Assembly (NCBI RefSeq): GCF_030159955.1
Contig: NZ_BSNK01000001.1
Location: 248,001-312,000, forward strand
From: Algimonas ampicilliniresistens
Lineage (GTDB): Bacteria; Pseudomonadota; Alphaproteobacteria; Caulobacterales; Maricaulaceae
DNA: 64,000 nt
Direction: 5' to 3'
Shown: positions 18,626 through 26,963 of the stretch, piece after piece
Numbering within the stretch: the stretch's first letter is position 1
Layout: each line of letters starts with the position of its first letter
Program-made: the position numbers and the translations under genes
The notes under the pieces: model-generated
Told to the model about the DNA's origin: nothing
Databases searched by the model: none
What the model saw: the letters and a program-made list of their open reading frames with translations, nothing else

Positions 18626-19897
18626 ATGAAACGCTCCGATAATCGATGGTATCTGCTGGCCGTCCTGACGCTGGTCTATGCCTTCAACCATGTCGACCGA
18701 CAGATTATGGTGATCTTGCAAGAGCCGATTAAACAGGAATTTGGCCTATCCGATACGCAGTTGGGAATGCTGACGGGGTTTTTGTTTGCGGCCTTCTACG
18801 CAACTCTGGGTATCCCATTTGCGGCTTGGGCAGACCGGGGTAATCGCCGCAACATCATCACGATTGCCCTGACCATCTGGTCTGGCATGACGGCGCTGAG
18901 CGGCTTCGCGCAGAATTTCTGGCAATTGGCATTTGCCCGTATGGGCGTCGGGATTGGTGAAGCTGGCGGAACGCCGCCCGCGACCTCAATGATTTCTGAC
19001 CGATTCCCCGCACATGAACGAGCCTTCGCCCTCGGCATTTACACGACCGGGATTAGCTTGGGTATTCTTGTCGGTTTCATGTTGGGTGGTTTGATTGCTG
19101 AGCGCTATGGGTGGCGGGTTGGCTTTTTCGTCGCGGGTGTGCCGGGGTTGCTTTTGGCGGCTACCTTGATGCTGACGGTTAAGGAGCCCAAACGCGGTGA
19201 GGCGGATGCGATTGTAGATGACGGCATTGCGCCCCCTTTATCGGAAACGCTGCGTTTCTTCTTTTCGCAAAAGGCGATGGTCTTCATGTTGCTAGGCGGT
19301 GTGCTGACATGCGTGTCGGCCAATGCATTTCTGGCGGGCGTGCCGCTCTATTTCATTCGGGTGCATAGTGTTCCGTTGGGAGAACTCGGCATCGCGCTCG
19401 GCCTGCTTCTGGGCGGTGTTGGTGGTGTTGGCGCTATCGTGATTGGGAAAATCTGTGACCGCCTTTCGGCTAAAGACCTGCGCTGGCGACCCTGGATTAT
19501 AGCGCTGACATCACTGCTCGCCCTGCCATTCGCAGCGGCGTTCCTGCTCGTCGAAACCAAGGCAGCGGCCTATGCCATCTATGCCATTCCGAGTTTCTTC
19601 GGACTGATTTATGCATCAATTTCCTATGCCGCGATGCAAGAGCTCGCCCCGCCGAGAATGCGAGCGATGGCTTCAGCCGTGATGCTGCTCTGCCTCACCT
19701 TAATCGGTATCGGCGTTGGGCCTGTTCTAGTGGGTGTCTTGTCGGATGCTTTCGCCGCGGAATTGGGCGCGCGGTCTATCGCACGAGCCTTGCTCTGGCT
19801 GTTGACGCTCAACGTGGCGAGTGCCGGTTTCTATCTTATCGCAGCGCGTAACTATCGCGGGGACGTGGCGCGGGCGATTTCACTGGGTGCGGCATAG
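18626..19897 (+). CDS. MFS transporter, spinster-like
   Basis: A 423-residue carrier with about twelve membrane segments. The first begins after MKRSDNRW (LLAVLTLVYAFNHVDRQIM), and the loop-2/3 signature GIPFAAWADRGNRRNII is present. NHVDRQIM and GIGEAGGTPPA are typical of the spinster-like MFS group found in sphingomonads and relatives. A longer frame from 18542 overlaps the upstream lipoprotein gene, so the ATG after the TAAG junction is chosen. Substrate is unknown but probably the acid released by the neighbouring hydrolases. The 3' end overlaps the convergent marR gene by 46 bases. Confidence 0.85.
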   Translation: MKRSDNRWYLLAVLTLVYAFNHVDRQIMVILQEPIKQEFGLSDTQLGMLTGFLFAAFYATLGIPFAAWADRGNRRNIITIALTIWSGMTALSGFAQNFWQLAFARMGVGIGEAGGTPPATSMISDRFPAHERAFALGIYTTGISLGILVGFMLGGLIAERYGWRVGFFVAGVPGLLLAATLMLTVKEPKRGEADAIVDDGIAPPLSETLRFFFSQKAMVFMLLGGVLTCVSANAFLAGVPLYFIRVHSVPLGELGIALGLLLGGVGGVGAIVIGKICDRLSAKDLRWRPWIIALTSLLALPFAAAFLLVETKAAAYAIYAIPSFFGLIYASISYAAMQELAPPRMRAMASAVMLLCLTLIGIGVGPVLVGVLSDAFAAELGARSIARALLWLLTLNVASAGFYLIAARNYRGDVARAISLGAA

Positions 19898-20394
19898 TCG
19901 CTGATAAGGCGGTCCAAGGTCGCGAGGAAGAGCGCGCGATCTTCTCCAATGAGGAGCGCGTCGCCATTGGCGCCAGTTGCGTCTAGCTCTGCGACAATGG
20001 CTTCGAAAATCTTGCGGCCACTCGCTGTCATATAGAGGTGCGAAAGGCGACCGTCCGTGTTGGACGCCTCGCGTTTGAGATATCCCTGCGCCACAAGGCT
20101 CGCCACGGCGCGGGAGACGATGCCCTTATCCATAGGGGTCAGCTCAACCACTTGGCTGGCAGTGCGGCCATCCTGATCTCCAATTGCGGCGAGCACGCGC
20201 CACTGGCTCAGATTTAAATCTCCAACCCGTGAGGCGATGTGGGCAATGCGGCGGGCGATGCGGTCCGCGATGACGCTGACCTTGTAGATCCAACTATCAT
20301 CAAGTTCGAAATGCGGATCGCTGGAGGCTCGAGACGAAAGTGCCTCATCGGATTTAAGACTATTCACAGAAGTCGGCACAATTGTCCTCAACAT
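19852..20394 (-). CDS. MarR family transcriptional regulator of the homogentisate locus
   Basis: A winged-helix protein of about 180 residues. The recognition region LSQWRVLAAIGDQDGRTASQVVELTPMDKGIVSRAVASL and wing (KREASNTDGRLSHLYMT) are classic MarR. It is divergent from hppD and so likely represses the tyrosine/homogentisate operon, as HmgR-type MarR proteins do in other bacteria. The start is uncertain: ATG at 20394 is used here, but a GAGG six bases before GTG at 20379 makes that start attractive. The gene tail overlaps the convergent MFS gene. Confidence 0.85.
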   Translation of the reverse strand: MLRTIVPTSVNSLKSDEALSSRASSDPHFELDDSWIYKVSVIADRIARRIAHIASRVGDLNLSQWRVLAAIGDQDGRTASQVVELTPMDKGIVSRAVASLVAQGYLKREASNTDGRLSHLYMTASGRKIFEAIVAELDATGANGDALLIGEDRALFLATLDRLISDYAAPSEIARATSPR

Positions 20395-20395
20395 A

Positions 20396-20409
20396 GTTGC
20401 AATAACAAC
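20396..20409. promoter_or_regulatory. Candidate MarR operator before hppD
   Basis: GTTGCAATAACAAC is a GTTG-N6-CAAC inverted repeat in the 72-bp space between the divergent marR and hppD genes. Placement fits an operator controlling both; the sequence alone is weak. Confidence 0.35.
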
Positions 20410-20465
20410 AATATGTGTATACAACTAAGATCAACGAACGCAACCCCACTTCAGAGGTAGAACTA

Positions 20466-21599
20466 ATGGCTGACCTTTTTGACAATCCAGTCGGACTTGA
20501 CGGCTTCGAGTTCATTGAATTCTCCGCGCCTGAAAAAGGCATGTTGGAGCCCGTCTTCCAGACGATGGGCTTTGTTGAGGTTGCTCGGCACCGATCCAAA
20601 GATGTGGCCTTGTGGCGTCAGGGCAATATCAACCTGGTCACAAATTATGAACCGAAGTCCGCGGCTTTCTATTTTGCGCGTGAACATGGCGCGTCCGCAT
20701 GCGGTATGGGGTTCCGTGTTCGCGATGCGAAAGCGGCCTATGAGTATCTGCTGGAACAAGGCGCAGAGCCCGTTGATGTGAATACAGGTCCGATGGAACT
20801 CCGCATTCCCGGCATTCGCGGGATCGGCAACTCGATCATTTATCTGATCGACCGCTACGCCGATGAGGGTGAGAACGGTCTATCGATTTACGACATTGAT
20901 TTTGAATATCTGCCTGGCGTGGAGCGCTTCCCAGAAGGCTGCGGCTTTGACCGCATCGATCACCTGACTCACAACGTGTATGGCGGCCGTATGGCCTATT
21001 GGGCTGATTACTATGAGAAGCTCTTCAATTTTCGTGAAATCCGCTATTTCGATATTAAGGGCGAGTATACCGGCTTGACGTCCAAAGCTCTGACGGCACC
21101 TGATGGCAAAATCCGCATTCCGCTGAACGAAGAAGGTGAGGGCGGTAAGGGCCAAATCGAAGAATTCCTGCGCGAATATAATGGCGAAGGCATCCAACAT
21201 ATCGCTCTGATCTGTGATGATCTTGTTGCCTGTTGGGATCGGCTCAAAAAGCAGGGTGTGCCGTTTATGACTGCGCCGCCTGAGACTTATTATTCGATGC
21301 TTGACGAACGGCTGCCGGGCCACGGTAGACCCGTCGATGAGCTGCAAAGACGCGGTATCCTACTCGACGGCACGACCGAGGATGGTCAGCCCCGCCTGTT
21401 GTTGCAGATCTTTGCGGAACCGCGCATCGGCCCCGTTTTCTTTGAGTTCATTCAACGCGTCGGTGACTACGCGGAAGGCTTCGGCGAAGGCAATTTCAAA
21501 GCGCTGTTTGAGTCGATTGAACGTGATCAGATTGAACGCGGTGCCCTTGATGTTAAAGGTATTTCCGTCGTTCCAGAAGTGAAACAGGAGCCTGCATAA
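20466..21599 (+). CDS. hppD: 4-hydroxyphenylpyruvate dioxygenase
   Basis: A 377-residue non-haem iron dioxygenase that makes homogentisate from 4-hydroxyphenylpyruvate in tyrosine breakdown. The two-domain VOC fold carries the iron triad H166 (RIDHLTHNV), H245 (GIQHIAL) and E327 (FFEFIQR), and the C-terminal QIFAEP...FFEFIQR block is diagnostic. The ATG at 20466 follows a GAGGTAG ribosome site; an upstream in-frame ATG at 20415 lies in the promoter region. Its last base is shared with the next gene (TAATG). Confidence 0.96.
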   Translation: MADLFDNPVGLDGFEFIEFSAPEKGMLEPVFQTMGFVEVARHRSKDVALWRQGNINLVTNYEPKSAAFYFAREHGASACGMGFRVRDAKAAYEYLLEQGAEPVDVNTGPMELRIPGIRGIGNSIIYLIDRYADEGENGLSIYDIDFEYLPGVERFPEGCGFDRIDHLTHNVYGGRMAYWADYYEKLFNFREIRYFDIKGEYTGLTSKALTAPDGKIRIPLNEEGEGGKGQIEEFLREYNGEGIQHIALICDDLVACWDRLKKQGVPFMTAPPETYYSMLDERLPGHGRPVDELQRRGILLDGTTEDGQPRLLLQIFAEPRIGPVFFEFIQRVGDYAEGFGEGNFKALFESIERDQIERGALDVKGISVVPEVKQEPA

Positions 21600-22180
21600 T
21601 GGCAGTTCCGTCACCCGCGCCCTTTAAACTCGGCGGCGTCCACCACGTCGCTTATCGCTGCCGCGATGCCAAAGAGACCATGGAGTTTTACCGCGATGCG
21701 CTCGGCATGAAATTTAGTAAAGCGTTTGCTGAAGATCATGTCCCATCGACCGGGGCCTATGATCCCTACATGCATATCTTCCTAGAAGCCGGGAACGGGA
21801 ACGTGCTGGCTTTCTTCGAACTGCCTGAGCAACCCGCCATGGACCGCGATCGCAATACTCCCGAATGGGTGCAGCATCTGGCCCTGAGGGTCGATAGCGA
21901 GGCGGATTTGCTGACGGCGAAAGCACATTTGGAAGCGATGGACCTCGATGTGCTGGGGCCGACCCATCACGGTATTTTCAAGTCGATCTACTTCTTCGAC
22001 CCGAATGGTCACCGCGTTGAGCTGGCCGCAGATATCGGGACGCAGGAACAGTATGACGAGTTGCTTCGTGTCTCTCAGCCCATGCTTGACGAATGGTCAC
22101 AGACGAAAAAGGCGCCGCGCCATGCAGCTTGGCTGCACGAAATCGCCAATGCAGCAAACGCGAAGACACATCCAGGTTAG
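21599..22180 (+). CDS. VOC superfamily protein, extradiol-dioxygenase-like
   Basis: A 193-residue vicinal-oxygen-chelate protein. The likely metal ligands are H16 (GGVHHVAYR), H93 (EWVQHLALRV) and E141 (GHRVELA), so it should bind a divalent metal. The family includes glyoxalases and ring-cleaving dioxygenases. It is coupled to hppD by a TAATG overlap, and the operon lacks the usual cupin-type homogentisate dioxygenase. It could therefore act on homogentisate or a related intermediate, but such VOC genes also accompany hmgA in other genomes, so an accessory role is as likely. Confidence 0.72.
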   Translation: MAVPSPAPFKLGGVHHVAYRCRDAKETMEFYRDALGMKFSKAFAEDHVPSTGAYDPYMHIFLEAGNGNVLAFFELPEQPAMDRDRNTPEWVQHLALRVDSEADLLTAKAHLEAMDLDVLGPTHHGIFKSIYFFDPNGHRVELAADIGTQEQYDELLRVSQPMLDEWSQTKKAPRHAAWLHEIANAANAKTHPG

Positions 22181-22194
22181 GGTTAGTTCGAAGC

Positions 22195-22650
22195 TTGTCT
22201 GAAAGTGCGGATAAATATGACTCTCAGTCTGCTGAGGCAATGTTTAGAGCTGTCGCGGACGACTTTGGTCTGCGTATTAACAAACGCCATGACAGTCCTA
22301 TCGAAGTGATGATGGATATCCCAAAGCAAAATGGTTTAGGATTTACCATCACTTTAGGGCTACAGAATGGAGACGAATTGAACATCGGTGTCGAAGGTTT
22401 TTGGAGTTACTTCTTTCCTTACTGCGATTGCCGCGATTTTTTTCACGAAGTTTTACAAGGCCTGATCCGAGGTGATGCCTATCTTCTTTACTCAAAACAA
22501 TTTGGAAGACTGGTGAAAACGGAATTAATTGGCGACGTCGGGAATGGAGTTGAGTGCCTGTATTCAGAGTATAGTCGCGTCCGGATTCCACTTCTGCCCT
22601 ATCGCGAAGAAGTCCTTTGCAATCGAACATTCCGAGGTCATCAAGCATGA
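22195..22650 (+). CDS. Uncharacterised protein, coupled to maiA
   Basis: A frame of about 151 codons with no family I recognise. The frame is open from 22093, but the first part lies over the VOC gene; a TTG at 22195 or the ATG at 22240 are the likely starts. The peptide has no signal or membrane segment and is rich in Phe/Tyr and acidic residues (GVEGFWSYFFPYCDCRDFF). Base composition looks more A/T-rich than the flanking catabolic genes. Its TGA overlaps the maiA ATG (ATGA), so it is transcribed with the operon. Confidence 0.6.
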   Translation: MSESADKYDSQSAEAMFRAVADDFGLRINKRHDSPIEVMMDIPKQNGLGFTITLGLQNGDELNIGVEGFWSYFFPYCDCRDFFHEVLQGLIRGDAYLLYSKQFGRLVKTELIGDVGNGVECLYSEYSRVRIPLLPYREEVLCNRTFRGHQA

Positions 22651-23315
22651 GAGCCATTGAAGTCGAAGATGGAGAATCCCGACCTAAACTCTACGGCTAC
22701 TGGCGATCATCGACCAGCTATCGCATCCGCATTGCGCTCAATCTCAAGGGTCTCACCTACGACTATGTTCCGGTGAACCTCAAAGAGGGTGAGCAGATGG
22801 GGGAGGCTTACCGCGCGATTAATCCGCACGGCACTGTGCCGCTACTGGATACCGAAGAGGGTCAGTTCACACAGTCACTCGCCATTCTTGATTGGCTTGA
22901 GGTTCATTATCCAACGCCGTCTTTCCTACCCAAGACGAATGCCGCTCTGTGCCGAGATCTCTATTACGCCGTCGCGACTGAAATTCACGCGCCCAATAAT
23001 TTACCGATCTTGAAATATCTCAAGAGCGAGTTCGGCGCTGATCAGGCTGCTCTCGAAGCTTGGTACCAAACATGGATCCATAAAACTTTTGCCCCGGTTG
23101 AGGCGCGCTTAGCTGCGCATAATTGGTCGGGCGAGGATTTGCCTTTCGGGCAACCAACTCTGCTTGAGATCGTTCTGATCCCACAGGTTTATAATGCCCG
23201 CCGCTGGAACACTGATCTTTCGATGTTCCCTTATATTGAAAAGATCGATGCAGCCTGCATTGATCTTGACGCCTTTGACAAGGCGCGCCCCGAAAACCAG
23301 ATAGACGCTTCCTAA
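22647..23315 (+). CDS. maiA: Maleylacetoacetate isomerase (zeta-class GST)
   Basis: A 222-residue glutathione-S-transferase-fold enzyme that isomerises maleylacetoacetate to fumarylacetoacetate. The zeta-class signature is SSTSYRIRIALNLKGL (about residues 19-34), here with Thr where SSCS is usual; NPHGTVPLL and the QSLAI motif for glutathione binding follow. The ATG at 22647 shares bases with the previous stop; a longer start at 22617 lies inside the previous gene. It is followed by fahA after 11 bp with an AAGGAGA ribosome site. Confidence 0.93.
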   Translation: MRAIEVEDGESRPKLYGYWRSSTSYRIRIALNLKGLTYDYVPVNLKEGEQMGEAYRAINPHGTVPLLDTEEGQFTQSLAILDWLEVHYPTPSFLPKTNAALCRDLYYAVATEIHAPNNLPILKYLKSEFGADQAALEAWYQTWIHKTFAPVEARLAAHNWSGEDLPFGQPTLLEIVLIPQVYNARRWNTDLSMFPYIEKIDAACIDLDAFDKARPENQIDAS

Positions 23316-23326
23316 GGAGACGCCCC

Positions 23327-24337
23327 ATGAAACTCGCCACGCTCAAAGATGGAAGCCGCGATGGTCGGCTGATCGTCGTCTCCCCGGATCTCTCCAAATA
23401 CACTGACGCCACCGACATTGCACCGACGCTGCAGGCGGCACTGGACGACTGGGCCAACATGGCACCGAAGCTTAAAGCGCGCTGCGACGATCTCTGTGGC
23501 GGCAAGGTGGACTCTAAGCCGTTCGATCAGACCGCTGTCGAGAGCCCGCTTCCACGCGCCTTTCAGTGGGCTGATGGCTCCGCCTATATCAACCATGTCG
23601 AACTGGTCCGCAAAGCGCGCGGCGCTGAAGTGCCAGCCAGCTTTTATGATGACCCGCTTATGTATCAGGGCGTGTCAGGTCCAAACCTCGCCCCCCATGA
23701 TCCGATCCCATTCACCGACATGTCTTGGGGCTATGATATGGAGGGTGAAATCTGTGTCATTACCGATGATGTTCCGCTCGGCGTGAGTGAAGCAGACGCA
23801 TTGGGTCACATTAAACTGATCCTGCTGTGCAATGACGTCTCTCTGCGCGGGCTAATCCCGGCCGAACTTGGCAAAGGCTTTGGCTTCCTACAGTCTAAGC
23901 CGCCCTGCGCATTCAGCCCTGTGGCGATCACGCCGGATGAACTGGGCGACCATTGGAAAGATGGTCTCGTCCATCACGCTTTGCGCGTCGATTATAACGG
24001 CGCGCCATTTGGCCGACCGCTCGCGCATAAAGATGCGACATTCTCGCTCGCTCGCCTTGTTTCCCATGCCGCAAAAACGCGCCCTCTAACTGCGGGTACA
24101 ATTATCGGGTCGGGTACTGTGTCGAATATGGGCGCAGATGGTAGCCCCGGCAAACCTGTGTCAGAAGGCGGTCTTGGCTATAGCTGTATCGCCGAAATCC
24201 GAATGATCGAGAAAATTGCGAGCGGTGAGTTCAAGACCCCCTTCATGAAGCCCGGCGACACGGTGAAGATCGAAATGTTGGACGATAATGGGCAGTCCAT
24301 TTTTGGATCGATCGAAAATGAAGTGAAAGCGGTCTGA
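23327..24337 (+). CDS. fahA: Fumarylacetoacetate hydrolase
   Basis: A 336-residue FAH-superfamily enzyme that splits fumarylacetoacetate to fumarate and acetoacetate. The metal-binding block is visible as [15 protein letters not shown] (about 138-152); [13 protein letters not shown] and [13 protein letters not shown] are family segments. It keeps the N-terminal part typical of the bacterial long form. It ends in a TGATG overlap with scoA, so acetoacetate release and activation are made together. Confidence 0.93.
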   Translation: MKLATLKDGSRDGRLIVVSPDLSKYTDATDIAPTLQAALDDWANMAPKLKARCDDLCGGKVDSKPFDQTAVESPLPRAFQWADGSAYINHVELVRKARGAEVPASFYDDPLMYQGVSGPNLAPHDPIPFTDMSWGYDMEGEICVITDDVPLGVSEADALGHIKLILLCNDVSLRGLIPAELGKGFGFLQSKPPCAFSPVAITPDELGDHWKDGLVHHALRVDYNGAPFGRPLAHKDATFSLARLVSHAAKTRPLTAGTIIGSGTVSNMGADGSPGKPVSEGGLGYSCIAEIRMIEKIASGEFKTPFMKPGDTVKIEMLDDNGQSIFGSIENEVKAV

Positions 24338-25038
24338 TGAAGAACAAGGTTTTCGACACTGCCGCTGCCGCGTTGGACGGTGTGCTGTTTGACGGGATGA
24401 CCATAGCGGCAGGCGGATTTGGCTTGTGCGGTATTCCTGAGCTATCGATCGCGGCCATCCGGGAAGCGGGAACCAAAGACCTGACGGTCTTTTCCAACAA
24501 TGCGGGCGTTGACGAATTCGGGCTCGGCCTGTTGTTACAGACACGGCAGATCAAGAAGATGGCTTCATCCTATGTTGGCGAGAACGCCGAGTTTATGCGC
24601 CAATACCTTTCAGGTGAGTTGGAGCTGGAATTTAATCCGCAAGGTACATTGGCTGAGCGCATGCGGGCGGGCGGCGCCGGCATTCCGGGCTTCTATACCA
24701 AGACAGGTGTTGGGACCGTGATTGCCGAGGGCAAAGAACATAAGGACTTTGACGGCGACACATATATTCTCGAACGGGGCATCGTGGCTGATCTCGCCAT
24801 CGTCAAAGCGTGGAAAGCCGACACGACCGGGAACGCCGTGTTTCGGAAGACCGCGCGTAATTTCAATCAACCCGCCGCCACGTGCGGCAAGATTTGCGTG
24901 ATGGAAGTCGAAGAGATTGTCGAGCCCGGCGAACTCGATTCAGATGCCATCCACCTGCCGGGCATTTATGTGCACCGCTTAGTTCAAGGCGATCACGAAA
25001 AACGGATCGAACAACGGACTGTCAGGGAGCGTGCATAA
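24337..25038 (+). CDS. scoA: 3-oxoacid CoA-transferase subunit A
   Basis: A 233-residue subunit of a succinyl-CoA:3-oxoacid CoA-transferase. It has the [16 protein letters not shown] loop (about 20-35), [14 protein letters not shown] and [22 protein letters not shown], all typical of SCOT alpha subunits. With ScoB it moves CoA from succinyl-CoA to the acetoacetate formed by FahA. Its stop overlaps the scoB start (TAATG). Confidence 0.93.
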   Translation: MKNKVFDTAAAALDGVLFDGMTIAAGGFGLCGIPELSIAAIREAGTKDLTVFSNNAGVDEFGLGLLLQTRQIKKMASSYVGENAEFMRQYLSGELELEFNPQGTLAERMRAGGAGIPGFYTKTGVGTVIAEGKEHKDFDGDTYILERGIVADLAIVKAWKADTTGNAVFRKTARNFNQPAATCGKICVMEVEEIVEPGELDSDAIHLPGIYVHRLVQGDHEKRIEQRTVRERA

Positions 25039-25670
25039 TGGCTTGGGACAGAAATCAGATGGCAGCACGGGCTGCGCAGGAACTTGAAGACGGCATGTAT
25101 GTCAATCTTGGCATTGGTATTCCGACATTGGTGGCCAACCACATTCCTGACGGGATGAGCGTCACGCTACAATCTGAAAATGGTATGCTCGGAATGGGGC
25201 CGTTCCCCTATGCGGGCGATGAGGATGCGGATCTGATCAATGCGGGCAAGCAGACCATCACCGAGCTGCCCCATACGGCCTTCTTCGATAGCGCAACCAG
25301 CTTTGGCATGATTCGGGGCGGGAAGATCGCTATGGCGATTTTGGGTGCGATGGAGGTCGCAGAAAATGGCGATCTCGCTAATTGGATGATTCCCGGGAAG
25401 CTGGTCAAAGGTATGGGCGGGGCGATGGACCTCGTCGCGGGTGTTGGGCGTGTCGTGGTTGTCACGGATCACACTAATAAGCGCGGCGAGAGCAAGATCC
25501 TTAAAGCCTGCACATTACCCCTGACTGGGACGGGTGTCGTAGACCGGATTATTACTGATCTTGGCGTGTTTGATGTGGCGGAAGATGGTCTCAAGCTTGT
25601 CGAGCTTGCCCCGGGCGTGACGTGGGATGAAGTTGCTGAAAAAACTGAAGCAAGCCTGACACAATCCTAG
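25038..25670 (+). CDS. scoB: 3-oxoacid CoA-transferase subunit B
   Basis: A 210-residue subunit starting [16 protein letters not shown]. The catalytic glutamate lies in [12 protein letters not shown] (about residues 43-54) and [12 protein letters not shown]-type motif [16 protein letters not shown] is present. The frame is open upstream to 24882 but that part lies inside scoA. It closes the homogentisate operon, whose end products fumarate and acetoacetyl-CoA enter central metabolism. No clear terminator follows. Confidence 0.93.
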   Translation: MAWDRNQMAARAAQELEDGMYVNLGIGIPTLVANHIPDGMSVTLQSENGMLGMGPFPYAGDEDADLINAGKQTITELPHTAFFDSATSFGMIRGGKIAMAILGAMEVAENGDLANWMIPGKLVKGMGGAMDLVAGVGRVVVVTDHTNKRGESKILKACTLPLTGTGVVDRIITDLGVFDVAEDGLKLVELAPGVTWDEVAEKTEASLTQS

Positions 25671-25935
25671 ATTTAATTATTCGCGAATATGTAAAGTTGT
25701 TCTCGTAATGTTTCGGCAATCCAGTGCGTAGAAAATAGACTTGATTAACCTCTTTCGCGTTAGGGTGGCTCACTACGGCTTGGGCCGAAACTTTATCCCT
25801 AGTTCGCCAATAGGCGATGCCCATTGGGTTATAGTTTTTGTTGAGGCTGAAGACCCGTCATCTTGTGTGGGCGTTGCGTAGGGGCGTATCGCGAGACTTG
25901 CAGATCGGCGAAAGAACGCAGTTGGAGATTGCAAA
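25671..25935. other. Intergenic stretch with no recognised feature
   Basis: This 265-bp gap between scoB and the receiver-domain gene holds no convincing frame, hairpin terminator or operator. It probably carries the promoter of the downstream gene. Confidence 0.5.
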
Positions 25936-26382
25936 ATGAGTGCAACGCTAAAGCCAACCTTATTGATCATTGATGACGTCCCCATGGTCAGAGAGTTTTA
26001 TCGTGATCTTGCACAAGAAGAGGGTTGGAATGTTCTAGAGGCATATGATGCGGAAACCTTCGAGGCTGTTTTAGGTAAGCATTACGACGCCATCATTCTT
26101 GATTTGGCGATGCCATCAATCACAGGGATCGAAGTGATGGAGGCGTTGGCAGCGCGAAAAGACCAATCTCCAATCGTTATTTCGAGCGGGCAGGGCGAAA
26201 AATTTATCGACATGTCCATGCGTCTTGGGCGTGACCTTGGGCTCAACATGGCGACACGGTTGACGAAACCAGTCGATGTCTCAAGGCTGGAGCAGACACT
26301 ATCTTTTCTAGAGAAAACGATCACAGCGTCGGCGTCACAAACGGCCTCACCCTCAAAGGGTGACGCGACTGCAGCGGCCTAA
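25936..26382 (+). CDS. Stand-alone response regulator receiver protein
   Basis: A 148-residue CheY-like protein. Acidic pocket residues D13/D14 (LIIDDVP), phospho-acceptor D56 (IILDLAMP), S83/S84 (IVISSGQ) and K111 (RLTKPVD) are all present. After the receiver domain there is only a Ser/Thr/Ala-rich tail of about 20 residues and no output domain. No histidine kinase lies next to it, so its partner is not known. It may act by protein contact, as DivK/CheY-type proteins do. Confidence 0.88.
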   Translation: MSATLKPTLLIIDDVPMVREFYRDLAQEEGWNVLEAYDAETFEAVLGKHYDAIILDLAMPSITGIEVMEALAARKDQSPIVISSGQGEKFIDMSMRLGRDLGLNMATRLTKPVDVSRLEQTLSFLEKTITASASQTASPSKGDATAAA

Positions 26383-26609
26383 TCGGATATTTTGGCAGGA
26401 CGTTGAGAGCCGCTTATAACCCGCCACCCCAAATCGAAGAACTGAACGCGAGATCCGGGTCCGAAGCTTCGACCCGGAAACATCCGCGGCATCGTTTCCC
26501 GGTTCTCTAGCCCATAAGAGATGCCGGACGGCGTGCTGGCATTATCTTCCAACACGAAGAATCCGTCGGACTGTGTGCTTATTGTCGTCAGACTTTGCCG
26601 CAGCGATGC
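26379..26609 (-). pseudogene. Stop-to-stop frame, possible gene remnant
   Basis: The minus strand is open for 76 codons with no ATG near the upstream end, directly after a TAA. The peptide (for example [20 protein letters not shown] and [20 protein letters not shown]) has a protein-like composition but matches no family I know. It could be a decayed gene or a chance frame. It shares the 295-bp gap 26383-26677 with a near-perfect inverted repeat at 26455-26477. Confidence 0.25.
26455..26477. repeat. Near-perfect inverted repeat
   Basis: The arms CCGGGTC and GACCCGG (the latter lacking its first G) flank a CGAAGCTTCG core that is itself palindromic. It has no T tract, so it is not a standard terminator. 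Confidence 0.45.
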
Positions 26610-26677
26610 TTAAATTTTCTAAAAAATGCTAGTCCAAACCTTTGCAACAGGGCAAAATGATCAAAGGGGAATGTATC

Positions 26678-26959
26678 ATGTCTAAGTCCGAGCAAAGAGC
26701 CGAGCCGAGTGAGGCCGACAAACAAGCCTATTGGCGCGCAACGAAACGATTGACCATTAGCCTCTTGGTTGTGTGGTTCGCTGTCTCATTCGGCGCGGGG
26801 ATATTGTTTCGGCCGTGGCTCGACAATTTCTCAATCGGCGGTGCGCCGATGGGATTCTGGTTTGCACAGAACGGGGCGATCTATGTCTTTCTGGTCCTAA
26901 TTGTCATTTATTGTGTCCGAATGACCCGACTGGAGGCCCGCTACGGGTTAAAGGGCTAA
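26678..26959 (+). CDS. DUF4212 small subunit of a sodium/solute symporter
   Basis: A 93-residue membrane protein with two hydrophobic segments (about residues 26-48 and 58-80). YWRATKRLTISLLVVWF and FWFAQNGAIYVFL are the family's conserved stretches. Such proteins always sit before a VC_2705-type sodium:solute symporter, as here (4 bp). The ATG at 26678 follows an AAGGGGA ribosome site; an upstream in-frame ATG at 26642 is less likely. Confidence 0.92.
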   Translation: MSKSEQRAEPSEADKQAYWRATKRLTISLLVVWFAVSFGAGILFRPWLDNFSIGGAPMGFWFAQNGAIYVFLVLIVIYCVRMTRLEARYGLKG

Positions 26960-26963
26960 GGTC

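Noticed and set aside
22093-22194. The upstream extension of the uncharacterised gene before maiA
   Set aside because: These codons lie over the VOC gene in another frame and have a different composition; the real start is probably at 22195 or 22240.
26455-26477. A Rho-independent terminator after the receiver-domain gene
   Set aside because: The inverted repeat is strong but is 73 bp past the stop and has no T tract.
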